Source: CBDBCU01 sp965242615 (GTDB lineage: Bacteria; Chloroflexota; Dehalococcoidia; Lucifugimonadales; UBA3495). Taken from it: DNA of 64,000 nucleotides. A model generated the notes under the pieces. That model saw only the letters and a program-made list of their open reading frames with translations. It was not told the DNA's origin and did no database searches. Shown here piece after piece: positions 1-8,292 of this stretch. The DNA lies in assembly GCA_965242615.1 (NCBI GenBank), contig CBDESR010000004.1:62001-126000 (forward strand). Direction: 5' to 3'. The position numbers and the translations under genes are program-made. Positions within the stretch are counted from its first letter, which is position 1. The number at the start of each line of letters is the position of its first letter.

Positions 1-2
1 TC

Positions 3-1715
3 GGCGAATGGCTCCGCAACAATGTTGACTGGGCTATCTCCCGGGAACGCTATTGGGGTACTCCCATTCCCATCTGGCGTTGCCCCGACTGCGCCCACCG
101 GGTTTGCATCGGCAGTGTAGCCGACTTGAAAGCCGCCGCCCGCCCCGACCAGCAAGCCCAAGTCGATGACCTCGACCTGCACCGCCCCTATGTGGACGAC
201 ATCATCCTGGCTTGCCCCGTCGCCGGCTGCCCCGGCCAAATGCGCCGCATCCCGGAAGTAATGGACGCCTGGTTTGACTCCGGCGCAATGCCCTTCGCCC
301 AGTGGCACTATCCCTTTGACAACCCGGAAATCGAAACCGATGGCCGCTTCCCCGCCGACTACATCTGCGAAGCCGTCGACCAGACCCGCGGCTGGTTTTA
401 CAGCCTCCACGCCCTGGCTACCCTGCTCCGCGAGCAACCTTCCTATCGCAATGTCATCTGCCTTGGCCTCATCCTCGACGGGCGCGGCCAAAAAATGAGC
501 AAACACGTCGGCAATGTAGTCCAGCCCAGCGCCGTACTGGACGCCCACGGCGCCGACGCCCTCCGCTGGTATCTCTTTACCGCTTCCCATCCCGGCGAAC
601 CCCGCCGCTTCTCCGACCAACTGGTTAACGAAACCTTGCGCCGTGTCCTGCTGACCCTCTGGAATGTCTATTCCTTCTTTACCAACTACGCCGCCATCGA
701 CCAGTTCCATCCCGACCAAATCCCCGCCGACTGGCGGCCCGAAACGGAGCTTGACCGCTGGATATTGTCGGAGCTTAATGTCTTGGCATCCCAAGTGGAC
801 GGCTATATGGACGCCTACAACCCTACCGACGCCGGCCGCCGTATTCAGGAGTTCATCGACCACCTTTCCAACTGGTATGTCCGCCGCAGCCGCCGCCGTT
901 TCTGGAAAAGCGAAAACGATACCGACAAACTGGCGGCCTATGCCACCCTCTACCGGTGTCTGGTCACCGTAGCCCGCCTGATGGCCCCCTTGGCGCCCTT
1001 TATGGCCGAGGAGCTTTACCGCAACTTGGTCTGCGCCGTGAACCCGGACGCCCCCGACAGCGTCCACCTCGACGCCTACCCCGTCCCCGACGACTCCCTC
1101 ATCGACCGGGACTTGATGGCCGCCACCCACCTGGCGATGCAGGTCTCCAGTATGGGCCGCGCCGCCCGCTCCAAAGCCGGCGTCAAAGTCCGCCAGCCCT
1201 TGGCCCAAGTCCAAGTCTGGGGCCGCCCCGACTACCTTAACCAGGTCAGCGGTCAGATTCTCGAGGAACTCAACATCAAGGAACTTGCCGTTCTGGAAAC
1301 TGACGCCGCCTATCAGGAACGGCTCCGCCAAGCCGCCCAGGCCCAAGGCGAAACCGACTTCTCCGGTCACGGCATTTACCCCGTCGACAACTATTGGGTA
1401 TCCGCCGAGCCGGGTTGCCTCGTTGCCATTGACGCCACCATCACCCCGGAACTTGCCGCCGAAGGCTTGGCCCGGGAACTGGCCCACCGCATCCAGGGAC
1501 TCCGCCGCAACGCCCGTTTCGACCTCACCGACCACATCATCGCCTACTACCAAGGCCCGGACGCCGTAACCGCAGTAATGCGGCACCACGCCGCCTACAT
1601 CCAGCAGGAAACCCTAAGCGACCAACTGCTCGCCGCAGCCCCGCCGGCCGACGCCCAATCCGAAAGCCAGAAAGTCGAGGGTATGGAAGTAACCCTCGGC
1701 GTCCGCCGCGTCTAG
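3..1715 (+). CDS. ileS: Isoleucyl-tRNA synthetase, C-terminal part (5' truncated by window edge)
   Basis: This charges tRNA-Ile with isoleucine in the cytoplasm. The frame is already open at base 3, where N-V-D-W-A-I-S-R-E-R-Y-W-G-T-P-I-P-I-W, a hallmark of class-Ia IleRS, is encoded. An internal TTG at 126 is therefore not the start, and the N-terminal HIGH and editing regions lie outside the window. The ATP-binding signature reads KMSKH (about 493-507) instead of KMSKS, followed by VGN. The anticodon-binding domain follows (DRWILSELN, then NWYVRRSRRRFW near 870-905). The C-terminal zinc-binding tail of E. coli-type IleRS is not obvious. The KMSK-H form and the length suggest the type-2 (eukaryote/archaea-like) IleRS often linked to mupirocin tolerance; that last point is inference. 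Confidence 0.95.
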   Translation, partial: GEWLRNNVDWAISRERYWGTPIPIWRCPDCAHRVCIGSVADLKAAARPDQQAQVDDLDLHRPYVDDIILACPVAGCPGQMRRIPEVMDAWFDSGAMPFAQWHYPFDNPEIETDGRFPADYICEAVDQTRGWFYSLHALATLLREQPSYRNVICLGLILDGRGQKMSKHVGNVVQPSAVLDAHGADALRWYLFTASHPGEPRRFSDQLVNETLRRVLLTLWNVYSFFTNYAAIDQFHPDQIPADWRPETELDRWILSELNVLASQVDGYMDAYNPTDAGRRIQEFIDHLSNWYVRRSRRRFWKSENDTDKLAAYATLYRCLVTVARLMAPLAPFMAEELYRNLVCAVNPDAPDSVHLDAYPVPDDSLIDRDLMAATHLAMQVSSMGRAARSKAGVKVRQPLAQVQVWGRPDYLNQVSGQILEELNIKELAVLETDAAYQERLRQAAQAQGETDFSGHGIYPVDNYWVSAEPGCLVAIDATITPELAAEGLARELAHRIQGLRRNARFDLTDHIIAYYQGPDAVTAVMRHHAAYIQQETLSDQLLAAAPPADAQSESQKVEGMEVTLGVRRV

Positions 1716-1736
1716 CCCTTTACCCCGCAGCTCACC

Positions 1737-1763
1737 GTCATTCCCGTGCCAACGGGAATCCAT
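1737..1763. repeat. Short interspersed palindrome between ileS and fpg
   Basis: GTCATTCCCGTGCC...GGGAATCCAT pairs with itself (ATTCCCGT/ACGGGAAT). It is one member of a family seen at least eight times in the window (27847, 34128, 35409, 35469, 38154, 46746, 59606, 63747). Here it fills most of the 66-bp ileS-fpg gap and could form a hairpin in the transcript. Confidence 0.8.
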
Positions 1764-1781
1764 ACCTTGCATTGGTGACCT

Positions 1782-2600
1782 ATGCCCGAACTCCCCGAAG
1801 TCGAAAACGCCCGGCAAGTCCTTATCAAATTCGGCTTGCCGGGCCGCGCCTTTTCCTCAGTAACCGTCGGTTGGGCCAACAGCGTCCGCGGCGGTTCCAT
1901 CGAGGATTTTGTCCTTGGCATCCCCGGCCGCCAAGTATCGGAAATCAACCGTCGCGGCAAATACCTGCTCTTACCCCTCGATTCCGGTGAAACTTTGATT
2001 ATCCACTTGGGAATGACCGGCGGCTTAAAAGTGCAACCGGCTCATCAACCCGCCGACCCGATGGTGCGTCACACTTTTACCATGGATGACGGCCGTGAAC
2101 TTCGTTTCCGCGACCCCCGCAAATTCGGCCACCTCTGGCTGACCGCCGACCCGGCCCAAGCCCTACCGCCCTTTGGTCCGGAACCCTTGTCCCCGGACTT
2201 CACCCCGGAAATCCTGGCTGCCAACCTCAAAAACCGCAACGCCCCCCTGAAAGCTATGCTCCTCGAGCAGTCCCTAGTAGCCGGCTTGGGCAACCTCTAT
2301 GTGGACGAATCCCTCTATCTCTCTGGCATTCACCCTTTGCGCCCGGCCAACTCTTTGACCGAATCCGAAACCGCCCGCTTGCATCACAGCATCCTAACCG
2401 CCCTGCAATCCGCCACCGCCCAATACAACCACTCCCGGGAAAAGGAATGGCCCGACCCGCCTTCCGCTCTCCACACCTGGACCATTCCCCGCAAAGACGG
2501 CGAACCCTGCCCCCAATGCCAAAGCCCCATATCCGGCATACGGATCCGGGGCCGCGGCACCTTCTTTTGCCCCCAGTGCCAGGGGGAAACCAGCTCGTGA
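1782..2600 (+). CDS. fpg: Formamidopyrimidine-DNA glycosylase (MutM/Fpg)
   Basis: This base-excision repair glycosylase/AP lyase removes 8-oxoguanine and formamidopyrimidines. The protein starts M-P-E-L-P-E-V-E, giving the processed N-terminal proline nucleophile and catalytic glutamate. It has the conserved RRGKYLLL lysine region at about residues 54-62, FRDPRKFG near 105, a helix-two-turn-helix (GLGNLYVDE) near 170, and a C-terminal zinc finger (CPQC...RGTFFCPQC) at about 246-268. At 272 aa it matches the usual family length. It begins 66 nt after ileS on the same strand. MutM is distinguished from endonuclease VIII by the PELPE start and the length, though paralog assignment was made by eye. 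Confidence 0.96.
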   Translation: MPELPEVENARQVLIKFGLPGRAFSSVTVGWANSVRGGSIEDFVLGIPGRQVSEINRRGKYLLLPLDSGETLIIHLGMTGGLKVQPAHQPADPMVRHTFTMDDGRELRFRDPRKFGHLWLTADPAQALPPFGPEPLSPDFTPEILAANLKNRNAPLKAMLLEQSLVAGLGNLYVDESLYLSGIHPLRPANSLTESETARLHHSILTALQSATAQYNHSREKEWPDPPSALHTWTIPRKDGEPCPQCQSPISGIRIRGRGTFFCPQCQGETSS

Positions 2601-2746
2601 CTCCCCCATTCAATCCTTGCTCCCCGCCGGTTGACGCTACCCCCATCTTTGCTTACAATGCTTATAGACCATATCGCCGGGGAAAAGTTACATTACTCCA
2701 TTCCCCGGCCTTGCCCCGGCAACTCTATTTGGGAAGGTGATTCTCT

Positions 2747-4831
2747 ATGGCGACCTACCGGAAACACGAAGCCCAGGAATGGGCCTGGGATTTCCTCAAA
2801 GACCAGTGGACTACCATTATGACCCCCTTTACCCCGGACAACCGCGTCGATGTCGACGGCCTCCGCCGCAACATCCGCCACATCCGCAGCCTCGGCACCC
2901 GCGGCGGCGGCTGCACTTGGGGTATGGGCGAATTCTGGAGCCTCACCTCCGACGAGCGGATCCGGGTGATGGACACCGTGGCCGCCGAAGCCGCCGGCCA
3001 GTGGGGTATCGCCGCCCATGTCACCCACACCTCCGTTGCCGATCTGCTGGCCCTCGCCGACCGCGCCGAATCCGCCGGCTTCGACCTCCTGGTCGTCGCC
3101 CCGCCCTATATGGTCGCCAAAACCGAGGAAGTGGTCTTTGACTATGTGAAAACCCTCGCCGACCACACCAACCTCGCCATTATGTTTTACAACTCCCCCC
3201 AATTCGGCATGGTGATGAGTCCCCAGGGCCTCAAACGCCTCTGCCAAATCCCCAACGTCGTCGGCGTCAAGGAAGCCAGTTTCAACCAGCAGATTTCCCT
3301 CGAAACCCACCTCCTCGTCGGCGGCCAAGCCATCATCAGCACCCCGGACGAATGGATTTACCCCAAGGCCAAGGAGTTGGGCTTCCACCAGCAGGTGATG
3401 TTCGCCAACACTTCCGACTGGCGCTTTGACACTCCGGACTGCAACAACTATGTCCAGTTCATCAACCGCGCCAGCCGCGGCGACCTCGACCTCAAGTTTT
3501 ACGACCGCCACCTCAAAGACCTGAAAGCCCTTTCCGACAAATGGTGGGGCGGCACCGTCAAAAAATCCGGCGGCGTCCTTCCCGCCCCGATGTGCAAGTA
3601 TTGGGGCGAGCTGATGGGCTTGGCTGGCGGCAATGTCCGTCCGCCCCTGATGCCCCTGACCGCCGCCGAAAAGGACGAACTCAAACAGGAACTGCTGCCG
3701 CTTATTCCTCGCCGCGAAGCCGCCGCCGTTCCCGCCCAGCCGCGCGTCCACGCCCCTTGGCTCAACGGCAACGGCCGCAGCGGTCTCTCCGAATCCGGTA
3801 TGATGCTCCTGGTCAGCGTCCAGAATATGCCGGAAGCCCTCGAAGCCGACCGCGGCGGCGCCGACATCATCGATGTCAAAAACCTCCAGGAAGCCCTCGT
3901 CGGTTCCGGCCACCCCAACCTGGTGCGCGAAGTCCGCGAACGCATCCCCGCCGAAAAGCACGTCAGCGTTACCCTCGGCGTCGTCCCTAACCAGGCCGGC
4001 ACCGTCGCTATGGCGGTCCACGCCGCCGGCCAGCTTGATGCCACCTCCGTAAAAGTCGGCTTCTGCGAATCCACCTACGCCGACGCTGTGGAAATCCTGC
4101 AAGGCGCCCGCGCCGCCCTTCACGGCTATGAAACCAAACTTATCGGCTCCCTCTTTGCCGACAACCACCTTTTCCCCGGCGGCCTTGACCCCAACCTGAT
4201 GGTCCAGCTTGCCCTCGAGGGTCAGTGCGACGGTTTCCTCATCGACACCCTCACCAAAGATGGCCGCAACCTCTTTGACTTCATCCCGGAAGCCCGCCTG
4301 CGCGAAATGGTAATGGAAGCCAAGCAAGCCGGCCTCAGCACTGCCCTCTCCGGCCACTTGAAACTCGACAACCTCGACGAACTGGCCCGAATCAACCCCG
4401 ACATCGTCGGCGTCCGCGGCGCCGTCTGCTCCAGCGGCGCCCGCGACCGGGCTGTCGCTTGGGAAGCTGTCGCCCACTTCAAGGAACAGCTCGACCTCCG
4501 CAAATCCGGCGCCATCAATGTCCATCAGCAGCCGGTCAACGGTCACGCCAACGGCAGCAGCGGCAACGGACATAACGCCGCCGGCGGTTGGGCCATAGTG
4601 GACGGCCGCGGCAAAAATTGCGCCGGCGTCATCGCCGCCCTCAGCCGCCAGATGGAATACGACCGCGGCGCTTTCGTCGAAGCCATCCTCCACGATGCCT
4701 TGAACATCTACGATGTCATCTATTGGGCGGAACAAGCCGGCCACCGCCTCCTGACCCAGCGCAAGGAAACCGACGGCACCCTGCGCGTTCTCATCCAGCC
4801 CTTTGCCGACAAAGTAGCCGCCGCCCGCTAG
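2747..4831 (+). CDS. Triple fusion: DHDPS/NAL-family aldolase + MfnB-like (DUF556) + TusA/SirA-like domain
   Basis: This 694-aa protein appears to have three enzymatic or carrier modules. Residues ~18-310 are a dihydrodipicolinate synthase/N-acetylneuraminate lyase barrel with Tyr148 (IMFYNS) and Schiff-base Lys175 (VVGVKEAS). Residues ~352-585 strongly resemble (5-formylfuran-3-yl)methyl phosphate synthase MfnB: GGADIIDVKN, SVKVGFCE, DTLTKDGRNLFDF and PDIVGVRGAVC, so the lysines expected for that family are present. A Gly/Asn/His linker follows. Residues ~610-690 look like a TusA/SirA sulfur-carrier fold (VDGRGKNC with Cys625, then YDVIYWAEQAGHRLL). MfnB condenses two glyceraldehyde-3-phosphates in methanofuran synthesis; whether this protein does so is unknown, and no other methanofuran gene is visible. 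GGAAGGTG lies upstream of the ATG. The next gene is a DUF1326 protein 124 nt downstream. The domain calls are firm for the first two modules and moderate for the third. Confidence 0.85.
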   Translation: MATYRKHEAQEWAWDFLKDQWTTIMTPFTPDNRVDVDGLRRNIRHIRSLGTRGGGCTWGMGEFWSLTSDERIRVMDTVAAEAAGQWGIAAHVTHTSVADLLALADRAESAGFDLLVVAPPYMVAKTEEVVFDYVKTLADHTNLAIMFYNSPQFGMVMSPQGLKRLCQIPNVVGVKEASFNQQISLETHLLVGGQAIISTPDEWIYPKAKELGFHQQVMFANTSDWRFDTPDCNNYVQFINRASRGDLDLKFYDRHLKDLKALSDKWWGGTVKKSGGVLPAPMCKYWGELMGLAGGNVRPPLMPLTAAEKDELKQELLPLIPRREAAAVPAQPRVHAPWLNGNGRSGLSESGMMLLVSVQNMPEALEADRGGADIIDVKNLQEALVGSGHPNLVREVRERIPAEKHVSVTLGVVPNQAGTVAMAVHAAGQLDATSVKVGFCESTYADAVEILQGARAALHGYETKLIGSLFADNHLFPGGLDPNLMVQLALEGQCDGFLIDTLTKDGRNLFDFIPEARLREMVMEAKQAGLSTALSGHLKLDNLDELARINPDIVGVRGAVCSSGARDRAVAWEAVAHFKEQLDLRKSGAINVHQQPVNGHANGSSGNGHNAAGGWAIVDGRGKNCAGVIAALSRQMEYDRGAFVEAILHDALNIYDVIYWAEQAGHRLLTQRKETDGTLRVLIQPFADKVAAAR

Positions 4832-4955
4832 ACCCCAACCATAGCCCGCCTATCCTGACTGTTTGCCGGATCGGCGGCGACCGCAAACCCCGGCCCGGTT
4901 ACCGAAACTTCAACAACCGGCCGGGGTTGCCTATCCGGATACAGGGAGATAATCA

Positions 4956-5579
4956 ATGGCTACTGAGGAACGCTGGCAGCTCCAAGGCGACTACTTCGAG
5001 AACTGCAATTGCGAAATCCTCTGCCCCTGTGTAGTCCAGGGCGGCCCCGCCGTCCCCACCGCAGGCCATTGCGATGTCGCCTTTGCCTTTCACATTGCCG
5101 CCGGCGACTACCGGGGCATCCCCCTCGACGACCTCAACTTCATCATCGCCGCCTACACCCCCGGCGTAATGGGCGCCGGCGACTGGACTTTAGCCGCCTA
5201 CATCGATGAGCGGGCCGACCAACCCCAGCGCGCCGCCCTCGGCCGCATCCTCTCCGGCGAAATCGGCGGCCCCGCCGAGCGGTGGCAGCGCTTAACTACC
5301 AACTACCTCGGCATCAAGTATTGCCCCATCGCCTATCAATCTGACGGCCACCGCCGCCGCGTCCACATCCCCGGCATCATCGACTTCACCGTCGACGGCA
5401 TCGTTGTCGGCCGCAACCCGGAACCTATGCGCCTCGAAAACACCGGCCACCCGGTCAGCTCCTCCCTTGCCTTGGCCAAAGGCGCAACCAGTACCTACAC
5501 CGACCACGGTATGACTTGGGACAACAGCGGCAAAAACGGCCACTACGCCAACTTTGATTGGCATTACCCCGGCCCCTAG
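4956..5579 (+). CDS. DUF1326 domain protein
   Basis: This 207-aa soluble protein is recognised by the opening F-E-N-C-N-C-E-I-L-C-P-C cysteine cluster (residues ~14-26) and the family pattern of V-x-G-G-P-x-x-P-T-x-G-H-C-D-V. The body includes RRVHIPGIIDFTVDGIVG-like strands, and the C-terminus contains HGMTWDNSGKNGHYANFDW. The biochemical role of DUF1326 is unknown; the CNCxxxCPC motif suggests metal or redox-cofactor binding (inference). GGGAGATAATCA precedes the ATG. It sits between the triple fusion and a DUF2277 gene only 8 nt downstream, so it is probably co-transcribed with that gene. Confidence 0.85.
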   Translation: MATEERWQLQGDYFENCNCEILCPCVVQGGPAVPTAGHCDVAFAFHIAAGDYRGIPLDDLNFIIAAYTPGVMGAGDWTLAAYIDERADQPQRAALGRILSGEIGGPAERWQRLTTNYLGIKYCPIAYQSDGHRRRVHIPGIIDFTVDGIVVGRNPEPMRLENTGHPVSSSLALAKGATSTYTDHGMTWDNSGKNGHYANFDWHYPGP

Positions 5580-5587
5580 GAGCAGAT

Positions 5588-5806
5588 ATGTGCCGTAGCA
5601 TCAAAAAATTGCGGACGCCGGAAACCCCGGCATCCCCCGATGAAATCCACGCCGCCGCCCTCCAGTTCGTCCGCAAAATCAGCGGCTACCGCCAACCCGC
5701 ATCAGCCAACCGCTTGGCATTTGACGCCGCTGTAGCCGAAATCGCCGCCGCCTCCGAAAAACTCCTTACCGCTTTGCCGTCCCGCCCGGCCGCCGGTTCC
5801 CGTTAA
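5588..5806 (+). CDS. DUF2277 small protein
   Basis: This 72-aa protein has the family opening M-C-R-S-I-K-K-L and the central A-A-x-Q-F-V-R-K-I-S-G-Y block typical of DUF2277. The ATG at 5588 is chosen over an in-frame upstream start at 5558 because MCRxIK is the invariant family N-terminus, and because 5558 would overlap the preceding gene by 22 bases. A GGAGCAGAT stretch serves as ribosome binding site. The function is unknown; the family is widespread in actinobacteria, proteobacteria and Chloroflexota. Confidence 0.85.
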   Translation: MCRSIKKLRTPETPASPDEIHAAALQFVRKISGYRQPASANRLAFDAAVAEIAAASEKLLTALPSRPAAGSR

Positions 5807-5840
5807 GCGGCCCGCCGGAACTTGCCGCCGGCACAACCGG

Positions 5841-6263
5841 TCACGAAACATTGCCCCCGTAAATATGCTCCGGTACCACAATAATGGCGGAACGCCGCTG
5901 CTCCACCATCGCCCGGTCATACTCCGCCCAATCCGGGTGTTCCCTTCCCGCCGCCGTCCGAAACACCTCCCGCAGCATCAACCGCAGTTCCTCCCGGTCC
6001 GTATTGCCCGCCGAAAAAACCTGGGCCGTCCCTTGCAGCACAATGTACGCCGACCAATCCTCCCGGGCCACCAGCAGCGAGCATTGCGGATTGCGCCGCA
6101 AGTTGTGCAGCTTGGCCCGCTCCTCCGTAGTAGTAAAGGCCACCCCTTCCCGATACGGGCCGACGGTGATAATACTCAGCTGCGCCGCCCCGTCCCGCCG
6201 AAAAGTAGTCAATACTCCCCGCCGGTTTTCCGCCACAAACTCCCGCCAACTCTCCGTCAACAT
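5841..6263 (-). CDS. PPOX-class (pyridoxamine 5'-phosphate oxidase-like) flavin/F420-binding protein
   Basis: This 140-aa split-barrel protein contains GVLTTFRRDGAAQLSIITVG, the typical first strands of the pyridoxamine-phosphate-oxidase-like fold. It then has a KLHNLRRNPQCSLLV segment and W-S-A-Y-I-V-L-Q-G-T-A, as in the TIGR03618-type PPOX family. Such proteins bind F420, FMN or haem; the sequence alone does not decide which. The start at 6263 is preferred over ATG 6269 because GGGGAGGG then sits at a normal distance. It is convergent with DUF2277 and divergent from nothing obvious. Confidence 0.8.
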   Translation of the reverse strand: MLTESWREFVAENRRGVLTTFRRDGAAQLSIITVGPYREGVAFTTTEERAKLHNLRRNPQCSLLVAREDWSAYIVLQGTAQVFSAGNTDREELRLMLREVFRTAAGREHPDWAEYDRAMVEQRRSAIIVVPEHIYGGNVS

Positions 6264-6446
6264 AACCATCCCTCCCCTTGCTATGCCCTTCCTCTCCCCA
6301 CTATGTCCTTCCGCGGCGCCGCCGAGGAATCGCGACGCCCGCCCTTGAATCCGCTCAAAGGTCGAAATTCCTCGACTAGGATACCGGTATAGGCATCCCC
6401 TACCGCTACCATCGACCGGCCGCCCAATGTCTGCCGCCCGCTTCCC

Positions 6447-8138
6447 CTAACCCCCCAGCCACCGCTCAAACCCCTTCCCCCGCCGTTCCCCCTCCCGCGC
6501 CTTCCACAACCGCCGCACCCGCTCCAAATCCGTCAACACCCCCGACTCCAAATTCACCGCCCACAACTCCTGCGTCGTCAGCCGATCCCCCTTCACCGGA
6601 TTGCAATACGAACACAGCAACTGGTAATTCCACTCCTCATCCGGCCCGCCCGCCGCCCGGGGGACTACATGGTCAATCGACAGCAAATAAATCGGAATTG
6701 ACGCCGCGCACCCAATACAATACCCCTGCTGCACCCCGAACAGCCACTGCTTCGTCCGATCCTCCACCCGCACCCGCCGCGCCGGCGTAGCCCGTCCCCC
6801 CACCCGCCGCGCCTCCGGCTGCGGCACCAACGGATAATCCAACCGCTGCCCCGGCAGCTCCTCCAACCGGGTAATCACCCGCTCCGGCTCCAACAGCAAC
6901 GGCGTATCCTTACTGGCGACTTTGACCGTATCCCGCATCCGCTGCACTACCTGCCGATACCCCTCATCGCCGATTTCAATGCCCAGCCACCGCCGTTCCA
7001 GCCTTTCCGCCGCCACGCAGGCCGTAGCGCATCCCGCAAAGGGGTCCAGCACCACATCCCCCGGATTGCTCGACGCCGCAATTATCCGCTCCAGCAATGC
7101 CAAAGGCTTTTGCGTCGGGTATTTAGTGCGCTCATTGGCTTGGGAGTTAATGGCCGGAATATCCGTCCAGACATTGTTAAGGGTTTTACCCTTCTGTTCA
7201 TCCAGATAGCGGATTTGCCGGGGGACATTGCCCGCCTTGGTCTGTACCACTCGGCCATTGGCGATTTCCCGCTCCATCCGTTCCTTGGTCCACCGCCAAG
7301 TCCGCACCACTCCCATCACTTCATAGGTAAGTTTCGACTTCGGATTTTGGGTCGGAGCAGTAACGGAAGTCAGCTGATACCGGCGTCCCGCTTGATCCAA
7401 GTTGGAATACTTGCGCCGGGTTTTCTCATCCAAATCGGACAAGTCATAAGGTTGGGTTACTGCTTGCGGATTCCAAGTGAACGCGCCGCTTTTGCTGTAA
7501 CGCAGAATCATATCGGTGTCCCGCGCCAGCCCCCGCGTCAGATTCCCCTTGCGGGTGATAGTCCGTTGCCAGATGATTTCATTCCTGAAATTATCCGGAC
7601 CAAAGACGCAGTCCATTACCGCCTTCAAGTAATGCCCGGCTGTCGGGTCGCAGTGCAGATAAATACTCCCGGTCTCCCTCAACACCCGCCGCATTTGCAG
7701 CAACCGCACCGCCATAAAAGTCAAATACCCCTGCAAACCCTCATCCTGCGCCTGCCCCGCGCTGGTCAAAACCGAATGCAGTGCCGGGTAAGCCTCCGCA
7801 ATCGCCGTCACCCACTGGTGTTTCCAGTTCGGATTAGGATAAATGTTGCCCGCCTCATCTTTCAGATACAGCTCCATCGACCACTGATCCGAAAAGGACG
7901 GCTCCACCACCCTAACCCCCATCTCCGTATAATCCCGGTAAAGCGTATGGGCATACTCCTCCGGGATATTGATGGGATTGGAATACTCCTTCTTGGAATT
8001 AAACGGCGGATCCAAATAAATCAAATCCACGCAGCCAGCCGGCATCGCCGCCAACGCCGGCAAATTATCGCTAACCACCAAAGTCCGGTTAGGCACCTCC
8101 GCCCCAATCCCCTCCTTTGCCGCTGCAACGCTCACCAT
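6447..8138 (-). CDS. Beta-class DNA methyltransferase fused to C-terminal HNH endonuclease
   Basis: The 563-aa protein has an N-terminal amino-methyltransferase with motif IV DPPF at residues 43-46 (YLDPPFNSKKEY) and the SAM motif DPFAGCAT at ~365-372. This order, IV before I, defines the beta class (N6-adenine or N4-cytosine). After a linker, residues ~470-520 form an HNH/McrA nuclease: CxxC at 474/477, DHVVPRAAGG with His490, NYQLLC with Asn504, and CxxC at 509/512. All metal and catalytic residues are present, so both activities could be live. This would make it a one-chain restriction-modification or a nicking/modification-dependent enzyme (inference). It heads a defence-like cluster with SbcC directly upstream on the same strand. 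Confidence 0.87.
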   Translation of the reverse strand: MVSVAAAKEGIGAEVPNRTLVVSDNLPALAAMPAGCVDLIYLDPPFNSKKEYSNPINIPEEYAHTLYRDYTEMGVRVVEPSFSDQWSMELYLKDEAGNIYPNPNWKHQWVTAIAEAYPALHSVLTSAGQAQDEGLQGYLTFMAVRLLQMRRVLRETGSIYLHCDPTAGHYLKAVMDCVFGPDNFRNEIIWQRTITRKGNLTRGLARDTDMILRYSKSGAFTWNPQAVTQPYDLSDLDEKTRRKYSNLDQAGRRYQLTSVTAPTQNPKSKLTYEVMGVVRTWRWTKERMEREIANGRVVQTKAGNVPRQIRYLDEQKGKTLNNVWTDIPAINSQANERTKYPTQKPLALLERIIAASSNPGDVVLDPFAGCATACVAAERLERRWLGIEIGDEGYRQVVQRMRDTVKVASKDTPLLLEPERVITRLEELPGQRLDYPLVPQPEARRVGGRATPARRVRVEDRTKQWLFGVQQGYCIGCAASIPIYLLSIDHVVPRAAGGPDEEWNYQLLCSYCNPVKGDRLTTQELWAVNLESGVLTDLERVRRLWKAREGERRGKGFERWLGG

Positions 8139-8292
8139 AACCTAACCCCCATCTTTTCCAAAAATTCCCCGCTTCATCCCCATTATCCCCGCATTCAATC
8201 TCCCCTGTCAAACCCCCAGCGTCACCCCCACTGGACTATCCCCTACCGCAGCCGTCCTTCCCGCCCTCCCAAGCCCCGCCGCGCGCCTAATC

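Noticed and set aside
2693..4744. 683-aa open frame on the minus strand
   Set aside because: Low-complexity G/A/V/D translation antisense to the DHDPS-MfnB-TusA gene, whose motifs are unmistakable; a by-product of GC-rich codon use.
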